Below, in pieces: positions 9,573 to 15,757 of a DNA stretch of 15,757 nucleotides. The DNA comes from Euperipatoides rowelli (lineage: Eukaryota > Onychophora > Udeonychophora > Euonychophora > Peripatopsidae): NCBI GenBank assembly GCA_003024985.2, contig PXIH01S0022020.1; one strand, 5' to 3'. Under the pieces are notes generated by a model that was given only the letters and a program-made list of their open reading frames with translations, was not told the origin of the DNA and ran no database searches. The position numbers were made by a program, and so were the translations under genes. The first letter of the stretch is position 1; each line of letters begins with the position of its first letter.

Positions 9573-10645
9573 GATAATATAAATGTGCTTTCTGAATCGT
9601 ACAACCTTTAGCACAATAAACCCCTGATGCAAAATCACACCTACAAATAGAGAGATTCTTAATAACATTTTCTGAATTACCTTCATGTCCACATTCATCA
9701 GTGCAATAGGCCTATAATCTATGATATCATTCTGAAAATTTTCATTAGGTTTCTTTTTTAGAATCATTTTAAGAAATGCATTATTACCAGCGATCAACAA
9801 CTGAGCTCTATCCTTCATGTTTAGCAATCCATTAATGTAAGCAAGAAATCTAAGTGAAAGAGTATCATTCATTAATTTATAACATTCATTAAGTAATCCA
9901 TCAGGAGAGACCTTTATTTTTAAAGAACCGTTCACAATTTTAATTCATGCATTGTGAAATTTTCATCCAAAGAAGAGAAATCCATTTGATTCAAATAAGA
10001 CCTCTTTGATTTTAAAAATTTGCAAGATTTATGCTCATTAAACCAACAAAATTGGTCAAACTCATATTTACCAGCAAATGTTCCCTTTATATCCTTGAAA
10101 AAGTTCTCTTGTGCAATTTTAACAATCCTACAATCATCCATCACAACTTGATCATTCTGAATCATGGCATAAATATTACCATTTAATTTCCTTTTCCTTA
10201 GGTGAGATAACAACTTCCAAGACAGTGTTTTCACAGTACTATATAGTACACCTTTAGCCTTATTTATAATATTATTTGGAAGAACAATATTTAGATATTC
10301 CAAACGCATTTTAATTCGTAAATTTGTTATGCAAAGTTCTTTGTTTATAAAAGGATTGTCCTGAACCATTAAGTTTTCCTTTGTATTTTAAAATGGATGA
10401 AATATTTATTGTAAATTTGGCAAGAAAGTCCTACTGATACATTAGTATTCTCTTTACTTTACTTAAAGATCCAATCTGTTCTTAATTCATAATAATTTGG
10501 GTTAAATCTATGGCATTAGGAGCAATGATTGTACTGTGTTTGATAATGTATGAGTATAAGATCATCTGACATCATGAAAACATTGTGTAGTGAAACAACA
10601 AAACAGTCTTATTGAGTGAGGCATCATTTTCTTTGTTATGGGACT

Positions 10646-10759
10646 CATCAGTAATGTTTTAATATAAATTTATATATTGTTACCTTTTTTCTTTGGCAAT
10701 GGGGAATTCTTAGATTTGAAATTATTTATATTAATTTGTTTGAAAAGGCATAACAGACT
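10646..10759. other. AT-rich spacer between second LINE and piggyBac
   Basis: This short A/T-rich stretch lies directly outside the piggyBac target site. No motif or reading frame is supported. It could be older LINE sequence decayed beyond recognition. Confidence 0.4.
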
Positions 10760-10763
10760 TTAA
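10760..10763. repeat. Left TTAA target site of piggyBac
   Basis: TTAA stands immediately outside the left terminal inverted repeat. Its partner is at 13198-13201. TTAA duplication is the diagnostic target preference of the piggyBac superfamily. Confidence 0.95.
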
Positions 10764-10776
10764 CACTAGAAGCACC
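10764..10776 (+). repeat. piggyBac left terminal inverted repeat
   Basis: CACTAGAAGCACC pairs perfectly with 13185-13197 read in reverse. The subterminal palindrome follows after 3 bp. Confidence 0.95.
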
Positions 10777-10779
10777 AAA

Positions 10780-10794
10780 CAGTCATTTTGACTG
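10780..10794. repeat. piggyBac left subterminal palindrome
   Basis: CAGTCATTTTGACTG has 6-bp arms around a 3-bp centre. Related copies are at 10958-10972 and 13141-13155. In piggyBac such internal repeats are transposase contact sites, so this is the likely role here. Confidence 0.85.
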
Positions 10795-10943
10795 TTTTTT
10801 TAATTTTAATGTTTAATAATTCTCTTCAGCAAATGAATTGGATTATTACCTTTCTTGACTTTTAATATTTTTCTATTTTGCTNATTTTTTTGCTAAATTT
10901 ATGTTTTCTTTTTTAAAAATTATTTCGAATTTTTTAAAAATAC

Positions 10944-10974
10944 CTAGAAGCCCCAAGCAGTCATTTTGACTGCT
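10944..10974 (+). repeat. Internal second copy of the piggyBac left-end module
   Basis: The segment CTAGAAG...CAGTCATTTTGACTG at 10944-10974 matches 10766-10796 at 28 of 31 positions, 178 bp further in. It contains most of the terminal repeat, a spacer of similar length and the whole palindrome. It could be an additional transposase-binding site or a relic of an end duplication. Confidence 0.85.
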
Positions 10975-10980
10975 GAATTA

Positions 10981-11020
10981 TAAATTTCCCATTTTCACTT
11001 TTAAATTTCCCATTTTCATT
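10981..11020. repeat. Short tandem repeat, about 21-bp unit
   Basis: TAAATTTCCCATTTTCA occurs twice in tandem, at 10981 and 11002, with the following bases diverging. It lies between the internal end module and the transposase gene, in the likely 5' control region of the element. Confidence 0.75.
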
Positions 11021-11169
11021 TCCAAAATGGCTGCTTGATTAGTGCTGATACAACTTGATATACTGTTCCTGGTTACCTATTGTGCATTTTATTGCATAGT
11101 TGGAACTTCCCAAAGTAAAAAATCGATTTTGAGCTTCTATATATTTTCTAAAACATTGATACTTTTCAG

Positions 11170-12856
11170 ATGATGCACATAAAAAAAACTTCTGAAGCTG
11201 AAATCTTGGCTTATCTTCAAAACATAAATGATTCTGATTCTGATGGAGAAAATGGGAATTTGCTTTTGGAAAATGATTCTGAAGNCAGTGATTATGTTCT
11301 ATCTGATAGAAGTGACAGTGATGATGAAGATGGAGATTCAACTGATATAGAAGATGATGAGATTACTGTATCCACAAAACCAGGAAACATCCACTGATGG
11401 TACAATTTGGGACATAATGGAACTAAATAGTACAAGTGTAGTAGGGCTGGACAACAAAATATTATTTGCAATAGGCCAGTCAAACAAATTATTCAAAACG
11501 CTGGGTCACAAAGGGTGAAACTATCACAGCTTTTGAACTGTTCATCACGCCATCAATGCTGAATAAGATCAAAGACTACACAGAAAAAGAAGCTCAATGT
11601 GTTTTTAAAACTGACTGGACTTTAGCCTTGCCTGAATTGAGAGCATTTATAGGTCTGTTATTTGAAGGAGGTGTCAGTGATGCAAATAATATTTCTGTGA
11701 AAGAACTTTGGTCATGTGATCAGGGTCCACCCATTTACAAGAACACAATGTCTCACAATAGATTTTGTGAAATACACAGATTTTTGCATTTTGATGACAA
11801 GCAATGTCGATCTCAAAGATTGATGGACAATAAATTTATAATGGCTTCCGAAATATGGAATACGTTTACTGAAAATTGCATAAAGTGTTACTAAACCCAT
11901 GAAAATCTAACTGTTGATGAGCAGTTATTTCCCTCAAAGGCTCGTTGTCGATTCACAGAATACAAAGCCAACAGACCAGATAAATTTTGTATCAAATTAT
12001 GGCTTTTAGCTGGCGTAGATAGCAAGTATCTGCTGAATGGCTTTCCATATCTTGGCAAGGATGAACAGCGTACACATAATCAGCCATTAGGAGAGTATGT
12101 CACCATGAAACTTCTTGAACCGTAGTATGGAAGTGGTTATAATGTAACAAATGATAACTTCTTCACATCCCTAAAGCGTGCCAATAACCTTCTAGAAAAA
12201 AAATTCTCTGGTTGAAACTATTAGGAAAAATAAACGGGAACTTCCTCCAGGTTCTGTATTCGACCGCAATATGGAACTTTATTCAACAGTGTGCTATAAA
12301 ATTTATACAAATGCCACATCGACTGTGTAGAAATGCAAGGCAAGTAAAAATGTGTTACTACTTAGTACATTACACAAATCTGTCCATATATTAGCAGGAG
12401 GAAAATGGAAACCTGAGACAGTTGCTTTTTACAACAAAACAAAGTTTTGTGTAGACTCCTTAGACCAGATGGTGAAATGTCATACAGTGAAAGCTCTGTG
12501 CAGACGATGGCCTGTTCATGTGTTTTATAATATNTAATATATTGGACTTAGCTGGAATAAATGCTTGGATTGTCTACAAAGAAGTTACTGGTGCTAAAAT
12601 ATCATGATGAAACTTTCTCCACCAGCTTGTAGATGAACTTCGAAAACAATACATTGGATGCACCAATTCGGAAGAAAGCAAATCTGATTGTGAAATTCAG
12701 GAATCCAAACCAGCAAAGAGGTGGCAATGCCATGTGGGCATGTGCAAAAAAAAAATCATCTGAAGTATGCTCTAAATGTAAAAAGATTACTTGTGGACAT
12801 TGCACTGCAGTAACAAAGAACAAATTATCTGTGTGAATTGTAAAAGTTCAATGTAG
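11170..12856 (+). pseudogene. piggyBac transposase (DDE_Tnp_1_7), multiply disrupted
   Basis: The enzyme cuts the element out through hairpin intermediates and inserts it at TTAA. The ATG at 11170 opens a Ser/Asp/Glu-rich acidic N-terminus, as is usual in the family. The catalytic region retains all three Asp codons in recognisable settings: LTVDEQLFP (11916-11918), VTNDNFFTS (12153-12155) and KFCVDSLDQM (12454-12456, where the family usually has KGGVD). Other family blocks are KANRPDKFCIKLW, KNVLLLSTLHKSV, NILDLAGINAW and FLHQLVDELR. A Cys-rich C-terminal domain (CSKCKKITCGHC, then ICVNCKSSM) ends at TAG 12854-12856. Frame changes occur near 11395, 11505, 12200 (A run), 12535, 12750 (A run) and 12830. 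In-frame stops lie at 11892, 12123, 12328, 12605 and 12608. The gene cannot make transposase. Confidence 0.93.
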
Positions 12857-13025
12857 AAAACATGTATGCAGTATTGGTATGACTTTTTTGAAATCTGTAC
12901 TATTTTTCACTGAATATGAGTACATGAATACTTCAGGCAGTAGGTCATGCATATAATAATTGTTATGTGCTGTGTGTTACTTTTTTAGCAAAGAATATCT
13001 TGTGATGATGTATTATTAAATAAGC

Positions 13026-13031
13026 AATAAA
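13026..13031 (+). promoter_or_regulatory. Polyadenylation signal of the piggyBac transposase
   Basis: AATAAA lies about 170 nt after the transposase stop and upstream of the right end, on the coding strand. Position and sequence suit a transposon-encoded polyadenylation signal. Confidence 0.5.
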
Positions 13032-13140
13032 ATTCAGTTAAAACTGAAAAAATAGTTTCATTACATTGTTATTGAGTAGAAATTATAGAAACATTCATTG
13101 TTTGACTATTTTTGATGTTGTTGTTCTAATGAGAAATAGA

Positions 13141-13155
13141 CAGTCAAATTGACTG
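13141..13155. repeat. piggyBac right subterminal palindrome
   Basis: CAGTCAAATTGACTG has arms identical to the left copy and lies 29 bp inside the right terminal repeat. Confidence 0.85.
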
Positions 13156-13184
13156 TTTGGTCTTTAAAGGTATAAAAAATGTCT

Positions 13185-13197
13185 GGTGCTTCTAGTG
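13185..13197 (-). repeat. piggyBac right terminal inverted repeat
   Basis: GGTGCTTCTAGTG is the exact reverse complement of 10764-10776 and is followed at once by TTAA. Confidence 0.95.
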
Positions 13198-13201
13198 TTA
13201 A
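13198..13201. repeat. Right TTAA target site of piggyBac
   Basis: TTAA directly abuts the right terminal repeat and matches 10760-10763. Both copies are intact. Confidence 0.95.
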
Positions 13202-13461
13202 AGAACTTATGAAGTATAAGTATCTTATTTTTGTGTTATTTTTTTTTTTGTATTGAAATGATAATTTTGTACAATATTTTATGTCTTAATAAAATTATAA
13301 AAAAAATAAAACTGTCTTAAAACAATTTTTAGTTAGGTAATAGGAAAAAAAAACAGATTAACCTTTAGATTGGATTTTTGTCTAAAATTTAATGTTGTGT
13401 TGGTTTTATTTATCTGTGGTCTATTTACAAATAAAATTAAATATGGTTAAAGGAAATATAA
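13202..13461. other. AT-rich non-coding DNA
   Basis: Only A/T runs and simple sequence are seen. There is no gene or recognisable terminus between the piggyBac element and the hairpin-rich fragment that follows. Confidence 0.5.
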
Positions 13462-13627
13462 AAGTAGTGAAAACATATCACTACAACTACATTTTTTTTT
13501 TTTTGTAGTGAACTACAAAAAAAAAAAAACTACTCTGCTATAAATGTAGTGAAACTACTCAATCACTACTCAAAAATGTATTGTGCTACAATATGGCACT
13601 AAAGTAGTGCACTACTTCCGAACCCTG
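13462..13627 (-). mobile_element. End fragment of a DNA transposon, possibly hAT-like, rich in AGTAGT hairpins
   Basis: Read on the minus strand the segment begins CAGGGTTCGGAAGTAGTGCA. A CAGGG start is common among hAT-superfamily termini, so 13627 is taken as the outer end. Inside are many AGTAGT/ACTACT units arranged as hairpins. The 16-bp palindrome AAGTAGTGCACTACTT is at 13602-13617. A perfect palindrome at 13492-13529 is made of T13-GTAGT, a GA centre and ACTAC-A13. A smaller stem (TAGTGA/TCACTA) is at 13465-13483. No transposase remnant, opposite end or target duplication was found, so it is a truncated or solo end, and the superfamily call is tentative. Confidence 0.45.
13492..13529. 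repeat. Perfect 18-bp-arm palindrome
   Basis: Thirteen T, then GTAGT, GA, ACTAC and thirteen A form two perfectly complementary 18-nt arms with a 2-nt centre. It is part of the transposon-end fragment and could form a stable cruciform or hairpin. Confidence 0.9.
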
Positions 13628-13632
13628 TATAA

Positions 13633-13968
13633 GACTGTGTACTTCTAGATGGTGTCATGCTATATAGCTCCTCCTATAGTCATCTTCTCCTATCTGGAAT
13701 ATCAAAGGTGACTCAAGAATCCCTTCAGTCACAAGACAACCAGATAGTGAAATCTAAAAGTTAACAACTGCAGCAAAGTAACACAAAAGAATTGATCTAT
13801 CTAGATACCTTATCCTCTCAATTGCACCAATTTGAATCTGATGTTGATATGGAACAGGTAGAACATTGTGAAACGTGTGTGCAAAAGAGTACAAATAATT
13901 ATTCAGATGAACTATTAAGAGATGGTATACCAAAGGTGCAAGATATTCCTAATGTGGACCATGTATAA
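13633..13968 (+). pseudogene. Unassigned coding-like frame, one internal TAA; possible host 3' exon or gene remnant
   Basis: One frame stays open from 13633 to a TAA at 13966-13968 apart from a TAA at 13762-13764, about 110 codons in all. The predicted peptide is hydrophilic and rich in Gln, Ser, Glu and Asp (for example ISKVTQESLQSQDNQIV before the stop, EQVEHCETCVQKS after it). It lacks the Lys/Asn/Phe/Ile bias of chance frames in this DNA, and the stretch is visibly richer in G/C than its surroundings. A weak acceptor (TTCTAG) ends at 13648. It starts just outside the transposon end at 13627. I do not recognise the product. It may be the last exon of a decayed gene, or a live gene if the TAA is a sequencing error. 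Confidence 0.4.
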
Positions 13969-14261
13969 CCATAAATTCATAGAAAAGATTAAATATTTAC
14001 AAAATCTTTTTTCTTTTCTTTTTATTAATATGGATATGTTGATGATTTTTTAAAATGTCATTTATTTGTGTACTTTTATGGAATAATGTGAAAGCATAAT
14101 ATGTACTTAGTCATGATATGATGTCTTCATGGTCAAAATAACAGAAATGATTCTAATGAAAATAGTTACAAAGAAGTGTCTGTTAGCCATTTATGTTTTT
14201 ATTTTTATACAGAAATGTTACAATTGTTATTCAATGTTGCAAATGTCAAAAGGTTAAATGG
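13969..14261. other. AT-rich DNA, possible 3' UTR of the preceding frame
   Basis: No gene is seen. The sequence is A/T-rich with T runs. If 13633-13968 is a true terminal exon this would be its 3' UTR, although no clear AATAAA stands close to it. Confidence 0.35.
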
Positions 14262-14271
14262 GCAAATGGTT
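14262..14271. repeat. SINE target-site duplication, left copy
   Basis: GCAAATGGTT recurs exactly at 14617-14626 on the other side of the SINE and next to its A tail (T run on the plus strand). Confidence 0.85.
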
Positions 14272-14616
14272 TTTTTTTTTAAATATATCTCCACGTCTTC
14301 CATCTTGGGAGAGACGACTTAGTTTATTATGTACAATATTTACAAGTTTCAGTTACATTCTTCTGAACTGGATACAACAGTGATGCAATGTCCGTTCTTG
14401 AGTTCATAGTCCTGGCATAAATCAGTTTCATCTCGGAAAAATCTCTAATTTAAAAGTCTAGAATTAGTTTAAATCCCAGAAGCCGTGTAGAACGACAAAA
14501 GAAAATTGCATCAACCCTCAGCTGCGGGGTTGCCCAGGGATCGAACCTGATCCCCTTATGAGCACAGTTCCAAACTCCAGCAGTAGTCTTGAACAGCTGG
14601 ACCACCGGAGCTGTAT
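14272..14616 (-). mobile_element. tRNA-derived SINE, about 345 bp, with A-rich tail
   Basis: On the minus strand the head (14616 downward) is tRNA-like. An A-box-like segment TGGTCCAGCTGTTCAAG lies at 14604-14588, and a clear B box GGTTCGATCCC at 14547-14537, spaced as in RNA polymerase III promoters. The first bases (AGCTCCGG) can pair with CCGCAGCT past the B box at all but one position, resembling an acceptor stem. An unrelated body of about 230 nt follows and ends in an A-rich tail. The exact 10-bp duplication GCAAATGGTT on both sides shows insertion by target-primed reverse transcription. SINEs encode no protein and borrow LINE enzymes. The intact duplication indicates a fairly recent insertion. 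It is not a functional tRNA gene, because it continues into the body and lacks a clean cloverleaf. Confidence 0.88.
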
Positions 14617-14626
14617 GCAAATGGTT
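14617..14626. repeat. SINE target-site duplication, right copy
   Basis: GCAAATGGTT matches 14262-14271 exactly and abuts the tRNA-like head of the SINE. Confidence 0.85.
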
Positions 14627-14745
14627 CATTTATTATTACAAATCAATGTTTATTTTTATTATTTAAAATTTTAAAAATGAAATTTAATTCATCGTTATAT
14701 TATCAGGAATATATTTATGTAATTTAGTGAGTTATACTAAGTGAA

Positions 14746-14768
14746 GTGTGTGTGTGTGGGGGGGGGGG
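14746..14768 (+). repeat. (GT)n microsatellite ending in G11
   Basis: Six GT units at 14746-14757 run straight into eleven G at 14758-14768. Confidence 0.9.
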
Positions 14769-14946
14769 AGGAACTTGTATGACAATAATCAAATACTTTA
14801 CTACTAATAATGTAGTTGAGCCCAAAATATCATGTTGTTCACATAATATGCAATGGTATCAATAATTATAGGAATAGTGTAATTTCGAATTTTCTCTTAA
14901 ATTCAGATATAGTTATTTGTTTTGCTCAAGAAGCTAATATAAGTGT

Positions 14947-14982
14947 AGTGTGTATATGTGTGTGTGTGTGTGGGGGGGGGGG
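14947..14982 (+). repeat. (GT)n microsatellite ending in G11, second copy
   Basis: Imperfect GT repeats with a TATATG interruption run into eleven G at 14972-14982, the same structure as the tract about 200 bp upstream. Both are preceded by a similar TAAGTG(A/T)AGTG word, so the two may derive from a local duplication. Confidence 0.85.
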
Positions 14983-15292
14983 TAATTATTTACAAAAAGG
15001 TAAAATTATTTTATTTTGCAAAGCAATTCAGTGAGATCTACTAAGGGATTTAATATATTGATTGCCAAGTCATTGATTGTTTATCTGATTTGAAAATAGA
15101 CAAGGTAAAGGAAAGGTACTTAATAGTGCTGGTTATAATATCCAGGCTCATAAATTACTATGGCCCTACTAACATTGTGGAAAATAGGATATTTTAAAAT
15201 ATATCACTAGTTATGTCACAGTAGCAGATAATTCAATTCCCTTTGCAGGTGAATTTAATCACAAATTTCTTTTGTTTGATGATTTTTTATAG

Positions 15293-15417
15293 CTATTGTG
15301 AAACGTCATCAGTTAATAGATGTTGCTGCGATGGGTGACCATATTTTTTTGTCAACTCACTATGGACCATCGCCTAATCATTTTGAACTGATCATGCAGG
15401 CGTGGTGTGTATTTTTG
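15293..15417 (+). CDS. Candidate internal exon of an unidentified host gene
   Basis: A good 3' splice site (pyrimidine-rich tract with TTTTTTATAG ending at 15292) precedes a frame starting at ATT 15295 that stays open to TAA 15439-15441. The peptide has mixed, globular composition (IVKRHQLIDVAAMG, then GDHIFLSTHYGPSP and NHFELIMQAW). The stretch keeps several CpGs that are otherwise scarce here, which suggests constraint. The 3' boundary is uncertain: a donor-like G|GTATAT follows 15417, another candidate (GTG|GTGTGT) lies near 15405, and a GC donor after CAG at 15399 is possible. The exon would begin two bases before a full codon. I do not recognise the protein, and it does not join in phase to the frame at 13633-13968. 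Chance remains possible. Confidence 0.4.
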
Positions 15418-15441
15418 GTATATAACACATTTCAAAAGTAA

Positions 15442-15757
15442 TCTTTATTTTACATTTCTCTAAACTTTTCGATTTTCTTTTTCATTTACAATGCAAAAAT
15501 AAGTGGTCATTTAAATTAGAATAAAGATAGGGTGTGTGATAATGCTATTATTGATATAGTATTAACCTGTGGCAAATTATAGCTTAGGATATACAGGTAT
15601 ACAGTAAATCAGTGTTAAAAACGATTTGATTTTTATACAGCAAGTTATTATCAATAGTAATAAAAATGGTTATAGTGAAGCTACCTAACTGAGTATTTTT
15701 GGAGAATTGTTCATTTTTTGACAAAGTGTATGAAATGTTTACCATAGCTAGTATATA
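15442..15757. other. AT-rich non-coding DNA to the window end
   Basis: No gene, repeat terminus or clear exon is seen. If the preceding exon is real this is intron sequence. Confidence 0.45.

Larger units (their letters stand above)
8459..10645 (-). pseudogene. Second LINE fragment: ORF2 linker and reverse transcriptase, related to the first LINE
   Basis: Minus-strand coding remnants run from about 10645 to 8459. The 5' part (10645-10370) stays in one frame apart from three stops, for example STIIAPNAIDLTQIIMN, and leads into the endonuclease-RT linker (10369-9932). RT motifs follow: VSPDGLLNECYKLM (about 9910-9870), IDYRPIALMN (about 9725-9690), motif A KADMSNVF with its Asp retained (9257-9255), QGTMLSSTLY (9080-9051) and the catalytic YIDD (8966-8955). 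Then come KLLGIKFPLNG, SWLGRVNLINTL and GGLGLLL. The SSTLY wording and overall order match the first LINE, so the two belong to one lineage. The endonuclease, ORF1 and the C-terminal end are absent. Loss of the 3' end is unusual for simple 5' truncation and implies later deletion. Frameshifts, stops and an insert at 9317-9492 leave it non-functional. Confidence 0.85.
10764..13197 (+). mobile_element. Complete, inactivated piggyBac-superfamily DNA transposon (2434 bp)
   Basis: The ends carry a perfect 13-bp inverted repeat, CACTAGAAGCACC at 10764-10776 and its complement at 13185-13197, flanked by TTAA on both sides. A 15-bp palindrome lies inside each end: CAGTCATTTTGACTG at 10780-10794, 3 bp from the left repeat, and CAGTCAAATTGACTG at 13141-13155, 29 bp from the right repeat. 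This lopsided spacing matches the pattern known for the insect piggyBac (3 and 31 bp). The length is typical of autonomous members. The single gene inside is a transposase of the DDE_Tnp_1_7 family, broken by frameshifts and stops. All three undetermined bases of the window (10883, 11285, 12534) lie in this element. Confidence 0.96.
14627..15292. other. AT-rich DNA with two GT/poly-G tracts, no supported gene
   Basis: Apart from the two microsatellites listed separately, nothing firm is seen. A 47-codon open frame at 15054-15194 (with ERYLIVLVIISRLINYYGP) has no supporting splice or start signal and is of a length expected by chance. The reading frame across 14816-15034 runs through the second GT/G tract and is not a gene. 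Confidence 0.5.

Noticed and set aside
11039-11341. Minus-strand frame of 100 codons, His-rich
   Set aside because: It is antisense to the acidic, GAT-rich N-terminus of the piggyBac transposase.
12602-12823. Minus-strand frame of 73 codons
   Set aside because: It is antisense to the transposase C-terminus and has no features of its own.
14520-14616. True tRNA gene on the minus strand
   Set aside because: A and B boxes are present, but there is no clean anticodon arm, and the sequence continues into a SINE body with an A tail and target duplication.
14816-15034. Plus-strand frame containing VCICVCVCGGGG
   Set aside because: It runs through the GT/poly-G microsatellite, has no ATG at the stated start and has no coding character.
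15054-15197. 47-codon open frame
   Set aside because: There is no start, splice support or recognisable motif; this length is expected by chance.
1-15757. CRISPR array, bacterial operon or phage-defence system
   Set aside because: No regularly spaced repeats, no ribosome-binding sites and no prokaryotic gene packing; the content is that of an animal nuclear genome.

Overview
The window looks like a piece of an AT-rich, repeat-laden animal nuclear genome, most likely an invertebrate; the taxon cannot be fixed from the sequence. No bacterial, organellar or viral gene layout is present. Non-coding DNA dominates, A/T runs are common, and almost all recognisable coding sequence belongs to decayed transposable elements. 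No intact gene was found.

Layout. 1-970 is AT-rich DNA with no gene. About 979-6243 (minus strand) is a nearly full-length, broken two-ORF non-LTR retrotransposon. ORF1 carries a CCHC zinc knuckle, and ORF2 carries an APE-type endonuclease, a reverse transcriptase and a C-terminal Cys/His remnant. 6244-8458 is AT-rich and holds a weak exon candidate, a CTCF-like motif and a G-rich block able to form G-quadruplexes. 8459-10645 (minus) is a second, internal fragment of a related retrotransposon. It contains an 80-bp direct duplication around a 176-bp insert that ends in a 22-bp fold-back.

10760-13201 is a complete but dead piggyBac transposon. It has perfect 13-bp terminal inverted repeats, TTAA on both sides, asymmetric subterminal palindromes and a transposase pseudogene in which all three catalytic Asp codons survive. 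13462-13627 is a hairpin-rich end fragment of another DNA transposon, possibly hAT-like. 14262-14626 is a tRNA-derived SINE on the minus strand with a 10-bp target-site duplication.

Host coding signal is faint: a coding-like reading frame at 13633-13968 interrupted by one TAA, and a likely internal exon at about 15293-15417 behind a good 3' splice site. Neither product is recognised.

The genes do not form a pathway. The autonomous elements supply the usual transposition functions (reverse transcription and nicking for the LINEs, cut-and-paste for piggyBac), and the SINE would have depended on a LINE in trans. I see no convincing new biological system. The best leads are the piggyBac end architecture, the rearrangement inside the second LINE, and the two unassigned host reading frames.
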